A stretch of 64,000 nucleotides of DNA from positions 57,288-121,287 of the forward strand of contig JADLCX010000037.1 of assembly GCA_020846975.1 (NCBI GenBank). The letters are read 5' to 3'. Positions 16,193 through 25,300 of the stretch are shown here, in pieces. A model generated the notes under the pieces. The model did not search any database, was not told the origin of the DNA, and saw only the letters and a list, made by a program, of their open reading frames with translations. The translations under genes and the position numbers were made by a program. The stretch comes from Phycisphaerales bacterium (GTDB lineage: Bacteria; Planctomycetota; Phycisphaerae; Phycisphaerales; UBA1924). How positions within the stretch are numbered: position 1 is the first letter of the stretch; every line of letters starts with the position of its first letter.

Positions 16193-18094
16193 CTATTTCG
16201 CCGGCGTCTGCGCAGCCGGTGCGGCGGTCGACCCGTCTCCAGAACCCGAGGGTGCAGCGCTCGGTGACCCACTGGAAGGCGCGGCGGGCTCGCCCGCGCT
16301 CCGCGCCGGCCCTCCCCCACCGCCACCTCCGGTCCCTCCATCCCCGCCTCCGTCCCGCGGGCCGCGGCCCTGGCCGCCTCCACTCCCGCCTCCGGAACCA
16401 CCTCCGCGCCGCCCGGGTCCGCCGCGGCCTTCCGCGCCGCCCTGACGAGCCGCGATGGCCGCCGCCGAGGGAACGATGTCGCCGCTCGAGTTGATCTCGA
16501 GCCCGACGGCCGCCAGTTCGGCCGGGTTCCAACCCTGGCCGCGGTTGACGAGTTCACCGGCGTCGGGCTTGCGGAGCAAAACCCGCTCACCGGACTGAAG
16601 CCCGACCTTGATCTCGGCGAAGCGGTCGGAACGCTGTCCGACCATCACCGGGCGCCGGGCGAAGAGGCCCGAACCGGTGGGGACATGCACGTAGCGCAGC
16701 AGCCCCTCGCTGTGGACGGCCTGGATCGGTACGGTCAGAACGTCGGAAACCTTGCCGAGCGTCACCTCGGCCTCGCACCGCATCGAAGGTCTGAGTTGGG
16801 TGGACTCACCCGACGGCGTGTCCAGCGCGATCTTGACGGTGTACTCACGCAGGGTGGGATCCATCCAGCGGCTGGTCTGCTCCGCAAGCACGCCGACGCT
16901 GTCCACGCGCCCCGTGAAACGGGCATCGCCGGCGGCGTCGATCTTAACGGCACAGGGCATGCCCTTGCGAACCCGCCCGGCGAGCGACTCGTGGACCTTG
17001 ACATAGGCCATCATCTCGCTGGTGTCGGGAAGCACGATCAGCCCCTGCTGGGGGAACACCTTGCTGCCGACCTGGAGCGGGCCGGACTCGTCTCCCCACC
17101 GGCCGGAGTCGATGCTGCTGGCGTAGACGACCAGTCCATCGGAGGGCGCGACGATGGTCGCGGCCTCGAGCTGCTTCTTGAGGTTGTCAAACTTCTCCTG
17201 GCGGATCGAGAGCGCCCGCTCCTTGTTCTTCCGCTCGGCCTCCTTGCTCACCAGGCGGCTCGCGTTCTGCCGCTTGACGCGGTCCACCTCGGCCCTGGCC
17301 TCCTCGACATCGCTGGTCTTCTGGCGCAGCGCCTTGGGGTGCTCGTACTGCCAGTAGATCTCCTTGGACAGCTTGGCCTTGTCGAAGGCCGCGACCGCGC
17401 GATCGAGCTCGAGCTCGTCCTGCTTCAACTGGTCCACGCTGTAGAAGCCGGCTTCCTTCAACTCGCGGCTCTTGGCCACTTTGTCGGTCAGGCGGACGAC
17501 GTCCTTCTCCGAAGTGTCGTACCCGTGCTGGAGCTCCTGCTCCTTGCTCTTGACTTCTCCCAGCCGCCATTGATCGAGGCTCAACTCCGCCAGCGCGAGC
17601 TTGAGCTCGGCGGCGCGGCGGGACGAATCGTTCTCGCTCTCCTGGATCAGGTAGCCCTCGTTGGCGGCGACAAGATCGGCACGGGAGGTTTCGAGCGACA
17701 GTTCCTCTTCGTTCAATCGTGTCTGCGTGCTCTCGGCGTTGAGCCGAACCAGCACGCTGCCCTTCTTCACCACGGAGCCCTCGGGCACGATCTCGAGGAT
17801 GGTGGTTTCCTGCTCCATCTCGCTGCGAATCTCGACCTGGTTGCGGGCGCGGAGATCGCCGGACGCCGTGGTCGTGATCTCGAAGTCGCCCTTGACCACC
17901 TCGTGAAGGTCGAGCGTGCCGTGTTGAGCCCCTCCCGTCCCAGCCCCAGCGGCGCCGCCGGGCTGAGTGCTCCGGCCCGGACCGAGCGCGAACAAAGCCG
18001 TGATGCCGCACACCCCGACCGCCAGCCCGGCTACGGCAATCGCCCGGCGCAGGCCGCGCGACTTGGCTCGGGCGTCGTGCTTGTTCTCGGACAT
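16193..18094 (-). CDS. HlyD/RND-type periplasmic adaptor protein with a Gly-rich tail
   Basis: 633 residues from the ATG at 18094, which has AGGAG seven bases upstream. One N-terminal membrane segment (AIAVAGLAVGVCGITALFAL) is followed by a lipoyl-like half motif (RSEMEQETTILEIVPEGSVV then KKGSVLVRLNAE), a long coiled coil (about 130-290), the second lipoyl half (IVAPSDGLVVYAS) and beta-barrel parts (VRKGMPCAVKIDA; RPSMRCEAEVTLGKVSDV). This is the membrane-fusion protein of an efflux or export system. About 110 C-terminal residues are low-complexity Gly, Ser, Arg and Pro, unusual for the family. No ABC or RND partner gene lies beside it; it is divergent from mqnB. Confidence 0.83.
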   Translation of the reverse strand: MSENKHDARAKSRGLRRAIAVAGLAVGVCGITALFALGPGRSTQPGGAAGAGTGGAQHGTLDLHEVVKGDFEITTTASGDLRARNQVEIRSEMEQETTILEIVPEGSVVKKGSVLVRLNAESTQTRLNEEELSLETSRADLVAANEGYLIQESENDSSRRAAELKLALAELSLDQWRLGEVKSKEQELQHGYDTSEKDVVRLTDKVAKSRELKEAGFYSVDQLKQDELELDRAVAAFDKAKLSKEIYWQYEHPKALRQKTSDVEEARAEVDRVKRQNASRLVSKEAERKNKERALSIRQEKFDNLKKQLEAATIVAPSDGLVVYASSIDSGRWGDESGPLQVGSKVFPQQGLIVLPDTSEMMAYVKVHESLAGRVRKGMPCAVKIDAAGDARFTGRVDSVGVLAEQTSRWMDPTLREYTVKIALDTPSGESTQLRPSMRCEAEVTLGKVSDVLTVPIQAVHSEGLLRYVHVPTGSGLFARRPVMVGQRSDRFAEIKVGLQSGERVLLRKPDAGELVNRGQGWNPAELAAVGLEINSSGDIVPSAAAIAARQGGAEGRGGPGRRGGGSGGGSGGGQGRGPRDGGGDGGTGGGGGGGPARSAGEPAAPSSGSPSAAPSGSGDGSTAAPAAQTPAK

Positions 18095-18253
18095 CGCCAA
18101 ACTCCTGAGATTCGGGCCGCCGCGGACCGACCCGCGCCGCTCAATCCTTGAACCGGCAAGACCAGGTTCGGTTTCGGGTGGGATCAAAGGCCCCCTTGAG
18201 AACTATGCTAGTCCGACTCGGGTGTACGGCACGAACTCCGCTCTGGGACACGC

Positions 18254-18991
18254 ATGACCGCCCACGAACCCACGGCTCCGGGATCGACGCTGCTGCTCTT
18301 GACCGCCGCGACGAAGGAACTGGCCGCTCTGGCCGCGGCGTGGCCGGGCGTGGAAACGACGGAAGAGGACTTTGTGGTCCTGGAGACGGGCGGGGGCGTG
18401 CTGCTGGCCAAGTCCGGGGTTGGGAAGGTCAACGCCGCGATCGCCACGCTGAGGCTCTTGCCCCGGCACGAACCCGCCGGCATCGTGAGCATCGGGCTGT
18501 GCGGCGCGTTGCCGGCGCGAGATCAGACGCTGGCGATCGGCGACATCGTTCTGGCCACGGCGAGCGTGTACGCGGATGAAGGGGTGGCGACGCCGGAGGC
18601 CTTCAAGAGCCTTGATGAGATCGGCTTTCCGCCCGGCGGCCGTGACTTTGCAGGATCGTCGCTCGCGCCCGACCGTGTGCTGCTCGAGCGGCTCGCCACC
18701 GCGCTGGGCGGCCAGGCCAAACGGGGGGTCGTCGCCACGGTTTCGACGTGCTCGGGCACGGATGCACGTGCCGCGGAAATCGCCCGGCGGACCGGCGCGA
18801 TCGCCGAGGCGATGGAGGGAGCGGCGGTCGGACATGCCGCCGCGCGATCGGAACGCGGCCGGGTGCGCTTCGCCGAGCTTCGTGTGGTCAGCAACACCAC
18901 CGGCGACCGCGCCCGACAGCGTTGGGACTTTCCGCTGGCTTTCCGACGGATGACCGACGTCGCCCGCCTTATCGGGGATCACCTGAGGTGA
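18254..18991 (+). CDS. mqnB: Futalosine hydrolase
   Basis: 245-residue nucleoside phosphorylase/hydrolase-fold enzyme. MqnB splits futalosine into hypoxanthine and dehypoxanthinyl futalosine in the futalosine route to menaquinone. Visible features are the N-terminal LLLLTAATKELAAL, SGVGKVNAAIATLRLLP, GLCGALP, the conserved GVVATVSTCSGTDARAAEIA, the substrate-binding EAMEGAAVGHAA, and the C-terminal ELRVVSNTTGDRARQRWDFP, which matches the ISN...DR...W pattern of futalosine hydrolases. The related MTA/SAH nucleosidase is the alternative, but the GTD motif and C-terminus favour MqnB. No other menaquinone gene is in the window. Its 3' end overlaps the 3' end of the convergent gene by 23 bases. 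Confidence 0.85.
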   Translation: MTAHEPTAPGSTLLLLTAATKELAALAAAWPGVETTEEDFVVLETGGGVLLAKSGVGKVNAAIATLRLLPRHEPAGIVSIGLCGALPARDQTLAIGDIVLATASVYADEGVATPEAFKSLDEIGFPPGGRDFAGSSLAPDRVLLERLATALGGQAKRGVVATVSTCSGTDARAAEIARRTGAIAEAMEGAAVGHAAARSERGRVRFAELRVVSNTTGDRARQRWDFPLAFRRMTDVARLIGDHLR

Positions 18992-20147
18992 TCGGCGGCA
19001 TGAGTTGGAACGACGCCGGAACGCGCGGGACGAGCACGACCAGCGCCCGTGCGGCCGGCTCCCGGGTCTGCTCCGATCGACCGTCCGCGAAGACCCGATC
19101 TCGCTCCGCGCCGAACAACGCTTCTCCCAACGTGGGAACCGCGGGGACGATCGGACCGGCGTCGGTGATGCCCGCGCCGGGACTCCTTGAACCGGCGCTC
19201 GACGCCGGTCCCGATCCCGAACGCCCGTGTCGCACGACCTCGCCGACGCGCGGCGCGGCGTCAGACGTGGCGGGTTCGCTCGACTCGGGGTGCTCGTTGA
19301 CGTAGTCGCTCCAGTTCACGCCGGGCCGCTCGGGAACAAGGACATAGACGAACTCGACGCCCGTACCCGCTTCGCGGCCGCTCGCCTCCGCTCCGACCGA
19401 TGGCCCGGCCGTTCCGTGCGCCGACAACTCCAGCAGGAGCCGCGAGAACACCAGTCCGGCTTCGAGCTTGTCGGGCGGCGCGGACGGCGCTTCGGTCATG
19501 GCCAACCTCTTCCAAGCCCGCGCTTGTGACTCAACGTGCTGAGGCAGCAGTTCAATCGTCAGCCTGGCCCCGATGCCGGCTCCTTCGGAGACAGGCACGA
19601 CCGGGGCGGGCCAGCAGCGGGCCAGCAGCCGCAAGCGACCGGGCCCAAGATCCAGGCGTTCGGCGTCGAGCGCGATTGTCTGTCCATCCGGCTTGTCCGG
19701 GCCGCGGACGATCTCAACCCAGCCCGAAGTCTGGTTGATCCATTGTCGCTGAGACGCGCCGGAGAGGCGCAGCTTGGCGCTCAGCGATGGCCAATCCCCG
19801 AGCGGCACTCGGACGATGCGAAGACCGTTGACCGCCCAGGTATCGGCGCGTTCAGGGCTGCAAGGCAGGGGCTGATCGACGTACGGCAGTAGAGAAGTCG
19901 CAACGGTTCGGCGATCCGCGGTCGCGACCATCCAACTGACTTCGAGCCCCGCCTCGACGCCGCGGCCGCCGCGCCCGGGTGCGCTCAACACCGGGGCTTC
20001 GGTCAGGTCAACCGCGCCGGACTCGGGGATAACGCGGATGGTCTGGCTCCGCTCGCCCGAACATCCACCCTCTCCCCAGCTCAGCCCAACGACCGAACTG
20101 GCAGCGATAACCATGGCGATCACGCTGCTGGACCTGGAACGGCTCAT
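18969..20147 (-). CDS. Exported protein of unknown function
   Basis: 392 residues from the ATG at 20147. The N-terminus (RSRSSSVIAMVIAASSVVGL) looks like a signal sequence; a cysteine follows (SWGEGGC) but does not fit a lipobox well. The body alternates short beta-rich stretches (SGWVEIVRGPDKPDGQTIAL; ARLTIELLPQHVESQARAWK; FVYVLVPERPGVNWSDYVNE) with low-complexity Ala/Gly/Ser linkers. I do not recognise the family. It is divergent from another exported protein of unknown function at 20283, with 135 bases between them, so the two may be co-regulated. Confidence 0.6.
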   Translation of the reverse strand: MSRSRSSSVIAMVIAASSVVGLSWGEGGCSGERSQTIRVIPESGAVDLTEAPVLSAPGRGGRGVEAGLEVSWMVATADRRTVATSLLPYVDQPLPCSPERADTWAVNGLRIVRVPLGDWPSLSAKLRLSGASQRQWINQTSGWVEIVRGPDKPDGQTIALDAERLDLGPGRLRLLARCWPAPVVPVSEGAGIGARLTIELLPQHVESQARAWKRLAMTEAPSAPPDKLEAGLVFSRLLLELSAHGTAGPSVGAEASGREAGTGVEFVYVLVPERPGVNWSDYVNEHPESSEPATSDAAPRVGEVVRHGRSGSGPASSAGSRSPGAGITDAGPIVPAVPTLGEALFGAERDRVFADGRSEQTREPAARALVVLVPRVPASFQLMPPITSGDPR

Positions 20148-20282
20148 GGTTGATGGTACGGAAGGTGGTTCGTTGCGGCTGCGTGCAGCCGGCGGCGATC
20201 GCCCGCGATACAACCTCGCACGAGCGCCAATCGCATGTAGACTTGTTGAGGGGGAGAACCGGTGTACCGGCGGAGCTGGTCC

Positions 20283-21032
20283 ATGAACGTCATGTCTGTG
20301 CTATGGATACTGACCGCGGTCACGATGCCGAGTGTCGTGACGGCAAGCCCGCGCGACGGCGCGCCGCTTACGCCCGAGAGCGCGCTGGTTGCCGCGGCGG
20401 AGGCCGTGCTGGAGACTTCCGCGCCGGGTGAACCGTACAAGGAGCCTCGTCCCACCTTCGATCAGGTCAAGGCCGCACGCCTTTCGCGGGTCGTCATCAC
20501 GACCGCGGAGAGTTCGGGTTCGAGCGTCAAGCCCGGCACGCCGGAGTTCAAGCCGATCAGCGTGCCCAGCAACACGCTTGGACCGGGGGAACCGCTGTGG
20601 CTTCGCAGCGATCGCCAGGCCGCCGAGGCCCGCATCGCTCGCGCCGAGGCCGACATCGCCGCGCAAGAGGCCGCGAGGCCGATCGATGACGACTGCGACG
20701 ATTTCGTCGTGTATGGACCGCACGTGCCGCGGTCGGCTGTTCGCGGGTGGTACCGCGGCGTGCGCCCTCCGCTGCTGCGTCCCGAGCATCGCCGCGGGCT
20801 TGTTCGAGTCGGCACCGACCGGCACGGAGAGGTCGCGACCGACGACCTGTTCGACCGCGCCCAGCTCCGCTTCGGCGCGACCGCATACCCGAGAATCCGT
20901 GGGCCGATCGAGGCGCAGCAGAACGCCCAGCGAGAGTACGCCCGGACGGCCCAGCCGCCGATCGTTCGGATTCAGAACGATATCGACAAGGCTCAGTTGA
21001 AGTCCCGCAAGGGCGCGCCGAAACCCCGGTAA
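20283..21032 (+). CDS. Exported protein of unknown function
   Basis: 249 residues. The ATG at 20283, with GGAG upstream, gives a clean signal peptide (MNVMSVLWILTAVTMPSVVT, then cleavage near ASP). The frame extends seven codons further upstream. The mature part is charged and rich in Ala, Arg and Pro; it has a short helix of alternating R, A and E (RQAAEARIARAEADIAAQEA) and a C-terminal helix with K and Q. No known domain is visible. The codon pattern is native high-G+C. Divergent from the exported protein at 18969-20147. Confidence 0.6.
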   Translation: MNVMSVLWILTAVTMPSVVTASPRDGAPLTPESALVAAAEAVLETSAPGEPYKEPRPTFDQVKAARLSRVVITTAESSGSSVKPGTPEFKPISVPSNTLGPGEPLWLRSDRQAAEARIARAEADIAAQEAARPIDDDCDDFVVYGPHVPRSAVRGWYRGVRPPLLRPEHRRGLVRVGTDRHGEVATDDLFDRAQLRFGATAYPRIRGPIEAQQNAQREYARTAQPPIVRIQNDIDKAQLKSRKGAPKPR

Positions 21033-21209
21033 CGCCCGTGGCCTTGTCCGCCCGCGCGGGCCGGGGTTCGCTCTGCACCCGTGCCGCGGTTTCCGCTGCC
21101 GGGTACGGGTCCTGAAGTTCGCACAAGACGACCGCATACGATCCGCCCCCACCTCGCGGCCCGGCCCATCACGCGGCCGCGAACAAGGGCGAAAGGACCC
21201 CGCGCCGAA

Positions 21210-22346
21210 ATGTCCGCTACCAACCGCCAGGAACTCGATCCGCCCGCCAGCCCCCCACCGCCGCCGGTCGGCGTCCCGCCAGAGAAGCCGGCCGTTCGTC
21301 GCGCCGATGATCCGTCCATCGCGGGACGACTCGACGACCTGATCACCGAGGTCGGCGGCGTGCCGGGATCGTTCAACGCCAAACTGATCAAAGACCTGCT
21401 GACCACCGCGCTCAAGCTGATCCCTGACGGGCGCGATACGGGCGAGTTGAAACTGATCACGACGGCGATCAAGGAACTTCGGTACGCGTACCGGGTGTTC
21501 GGGCAGTACCCATCGCCGCACAAGGTGTCGATTTTCGGCTCCGCCCGAACCCCGCCGGCGCACCCCGACTACGCCTCGGCACGCGAGTTCGGCCGCCTGA
21601 TGGCGGACGCGGGATGGATGGTGATCACCGGCGCGGGCGATGGGATCATGAAGGCCGGGCACGAGGGGCCGGGCCGCCAGGCGAGCTTCGGCGTCGCGAT
21701 CCGGCTGCCTTTCGAGACCAACGCCAACGAGGTGATCGCGGGCGATGACAAACTCATCCACTTCCGGTACTTCTTCACTCGCAAGCTGATGTTCCTGTCC
21801 CAGGCCGAGGCGGTCGCGCTGGTCCCCGGCGGGTTCGGAACGATGGATGAGTCCTTCGAGGCGCTGACGCTCGTGCAGACGGGCAAGAGCTCGATGATCC
21901 CGATTGTGCTGCTGGAGGGCAAGGGAGGGACCTACTGGGAGGAGTTTGACGCCGCGATGCGGAAGATGCTACTTGCACGCGGGTGGATCAGCCCGGAGGA
22001 CGTCTCGCTCTACCGGATCATGCGTTCGCCCGCCGAAGCGGTCGATCACATCCGGAAGTTCTACCGCAACTACCACTCGTCTCGCTACGTGAAGGACGAC
22101 CTGGTGATCCGACTGCGCCGACCGCTGAGGGCCGCGGACATCGAGCGGCTCAGCTCCGACTTTTCGATGCTGATAAGACCCGACGGTGGCGCGAACAACT
22201 CTCCGACGCGGATCGTGCAGCGCGGGCCGTTCGACGTGGAGGACGATCATCCCGACCTGCCGCGGCTCAGCTTCCCGCACACCCGCCACAAGTTCGCCGT
22301 GGTCCGCCAGCTCATCGACCGCATCAACGACTGCGACCCTGAATGA
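21210..22346 (+). CDS. LOG-family nucleotide 5'-monophosphate phosphoribohydrolase-like protein
   Basis: 378 residues from the ATG at 21210. The Rossmann-type LOG fold shows SIFGSARTPPAHPDY, ITGAGDGIMKAGHEG and the signature PGGFGTMDE, with EALTLVQTGK after it. LOG proteins split nucleoside monophosphates into base and ribose 5-phosphate; family members act on cytokinin nucleotides or, in the PpnN branch, on purine and pyrimidine nucleotides. This one has N-terminal (about 110 residues) and C-terminal (about 70 residues) extensions compared with the roughly 190-residue plant-like LOGs. A purine/pyrimidine nucleosidase role is more likely than hormone synthesis. Older annotations may call it lysine decarboxylase-like, which is misleading. 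Confidence 0.85.
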   Translation: MSATNRQELDPPASPPPPPVGVPPEKPAVRRADDPSIAGRLDDLITEVGGVPGSFNAKLIKDLLTTALKLIPDGRDTGELKLITTAIKELRYAYRVFGQYPSPHKVSIFGSARTPPAHPDYASAREFGRLMADAGWMVITGAGDGIMKAGHEGPGRQASFGVAIRLPFETNANEVIAGDDKLIHFRYFFTRKLMFLSQAEAVALVPGGFGTMDESFEALTLVQTGKSSMIPIVLLEGKGGTYWEEFDAAMRKMLLARGWISPEDVSLYRIMRSPAEAVDHIRKFYRNYHSSRYVKDDLVIRLRRPLRAADIERLSSDFSMLIRPDGGANNSPTRIVQRGPFDVEDDHPDLPRLSFPHTRHKFAVVRQLIDRINDCDPE

Positions 22347-22355
22347 GCCGGGCCA

Positions 22356-25300
22356 TCATCGCTCGCCGGCGTCAAGCGGGCTGAACAGCGGCGTCGCGGA
22401 CTCGATGCCCGGGGCGGCGAGAGAAGGCCTTGCCGAACGGGGGTTGATCGCGTCGCCCAGCATCCTCCGAGTGCCCGTCAGCGGTTCGGAACGAACGACC
22501 GGCGAACCGACCGTCCCCGTCACACGGGTCGTCATGACCTCGTTGCGCAGCGCCTCGAAGACATCCGACCACACGGGGATGCGCTGCATCGAACGCGAGT
22601 TGAACGACATGTCGAGGTCGAGCGCGGGCCAGGTGATTGTCCCGCCTCCCACGATCGCCACGGAGTCCGATCGGACGGTGATGTCCTCGAACACCGCGAC
22701 CGGACCGTCGATGTAGTACGTGGAGTCCAGCGAGGTGCGCTCCTGACCGAACGGCAGCATGAGGTTGCTCAGCCGCACCAGCGGAAAGATGATGGGCATG
22801 TTGAGCACATCTCCGTCGGTGATGCGGACCGAGCCTCGCCCGCGCCGGGAGAAAGGATCACCCGTCGTGAAGGCCACGGACATCCGTGCGTCCATCAGGC
22901 CGCGGCTGGGATCGGGGGCGGACCCAGGCGCGATCGGATCCGCCGTGCTCGATCCATCCGACCGCACCTCGTCCGCTTCCGCCACAACGTTGGCCGCCGC
23001 GAGCTCGGAGCGAAGCGAGGCGAACGCCACATCCTCGACCGTGAGGTCGATCGCGACATCCTTCCCGGTGAGCGGGGCAGCCCGCGGGCGAGCATCCAGG
23101 TCGGCGACGACAAGCCCGCCGTGCGAGCGGGCGGACATCCCATGTGAAGTCATGGCTCCCGATCGCTTCCATACCAGATCGGCGGAAGCATCGGTCAACA
23201 AGATCGACGCGAGCGTCGCGCGGTCGAGGCGAAGCTCAAGTCGAGCCGATTCCGAGTCATCCGTTTCCGGCTCGGCGATGAGATTGACGCGTGCGAGCCC
23301 GGCGCCGTGATCCAGTTTCAGCCCGAAGTCGCTGCTGACATCGTCGAACCGGATCTCGCCGCGGAAGCCGGCGACCGGATCCTCATCAACCGGCACGCGC
23401 AGAGAGAGGTTGCTGTCGTCGAGACCCACCCCGCCGTTGCAGCGCAGCGAGATCGCGGGGATTGCCTCTCGCACTGCGGCAGGGAGCAGTTCGATCAGCG
23501 TCGGCGACAGCCCCTGCGATCGAGCCGACAGTTCCGCTTCGACGCTCAGCCCGGATGTGCGATCAATCGACCACGCGGCGTCGGTCTGGGCCGACCAGTC
23601 GTCGCGGGCGACGCGTCCGCGCTCGACCCGTCCTCGCGCCGACCCGCCCGAGGCCTCGAACGTAAGACGCCCGCCGATGCTGTCGAAGTGGTAGGGCTTG
23701 CCTCGCAGATCGAACGCCAGCGCTCGTGGCTCGATCCAGCCGTTCGCGGCGAACCCTCCATTGCCACCACCCGTCACATCCAAACTCAGATCAAAGAGGC
23801 CGCTCAAACCAAGCCGATTGACTCGCTCCGCCGTCTCGGCATCGGCCATCCGGGCGAGCGCCTGCCTCAGCAAGCCGCTCTCGAAGCGTCCGCCCCGCAC
23901 TGTTGCCTCGACGCTCGACACCCCCGCCTCTGCTCGACCGTCCGAGACGTCGATCCGGCCACTGACTGTCGCCTCGCACGGCGGGTCGTCGTTGAACCTC
24001 AGCCCCGATGCACACTCGGCGAAACCAAGAACCAGCCGCTGCTCATCTCCCCCGGGCCCCGGCTTGCGGTCGAGTCGGATCCGACCCCGGGGCGAGTCCA
24101 GCGCCAAGCGCCCTCCGAGCGCATCGAATGCCAGGCCGGTCGAATCTCCGATCTGTGCGGTCAGCATCTTCGCGCTGTCATCGAACGCTTCGAGCACGAT
24201 GTCGGCATCGATCGTGCCCGCGGGCCGGCGCTCGGCGCGTATGGCCGCGAATCTCGCCGCAGCATCGGGCTCGAACACGCCGATGGCATCCTCGATCCGG
24301 TCGGCCAGATCGAGGTCGTCGATTGAAATCGACGCCCGCACGAGCGGCTCGTCGGTCCCGGAGCGTCGCTCCATCGGACGCAGATCGACGTTGAGCCCGG
24401 CGACCAAGCCGCCTGCCGCGGCCGCATCGAGCATCGAGCCCGAATGGCCAGCCTCCAGGCTGCCGATGCGAGCCACGAGCGGATCGATGTGCACGCGATC
24501 GTGGCTCACGTGCAGCGTGCCTGACAGTTCCCTGAGACACAGGGCCAGCCCCGTTTCGCTATCCACCACACGGTGCCGCGGCCGAGCCATCAACTTGTCG
24601 AGCTTGACCTCCAACGCCCACTCCACATCCGGACTCTCCACCGGGCCGGTGAATGTCGCCCGCTCCGCGCGACGCGCCTCTTCCAGCGGATCGATCGACA
24701 CGTGACAATCCACCCGCCCTTCGATCTCCAGCCGTCGCAGCACCGACGCGGCCGAGATCGGACCTCCCGTATCGCTCCCGTTCGCATCTCCGGGCACGGT
24801 GCTCAGGAGCAGGCGATCGACAGGAATATCGACCGCATCGATCCGCACGACCGGTCGGGAGGGGTCGTCGGCGTGTTCGCCGAACTCGACGCGGGCCGAG
24901 AGCTCGGCCGAACCGCCGTGCAGTCCGGCGAACGTCCCTCGCGTAAACCTCGCCTCGTGATCGTCGATGAACAGGTGCACATCTCGGGCCAGGATCGGGT
25001 ATCCGAACGGCTCGGGCACCAGCCCGGCGGAAGCAAAGTCGACATCGACCTTCGTGTACCACGGCGTATGCCGGCCGCGCGGACAGCCGACCTTGATCCC
25101 GACATCGGCCAGGCCGCCGAACGCGAAAGGGCGAGGCCCGGCTCCGGCGGCCTTCGATCCCGGCAAGGCGACCAGCCCGTTCCCGAGCAGCCCCTCGTAC
25201 TTCTCCCTGCAGAACAGCACCTCGAGCATGCGACGATACGAGGGCTGCATCGCGTCGAGCAGGTGGTCATCCACCGGCGCGCCGCGCACGCCGATAACCA

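Noticed and set aside
21210..22346. Lysine decarboxylase annotation
   Set aside because: The PGGFGTMDE motif defines the LOG family; true lysine decarboxylases are unrelated PLP enzymes.
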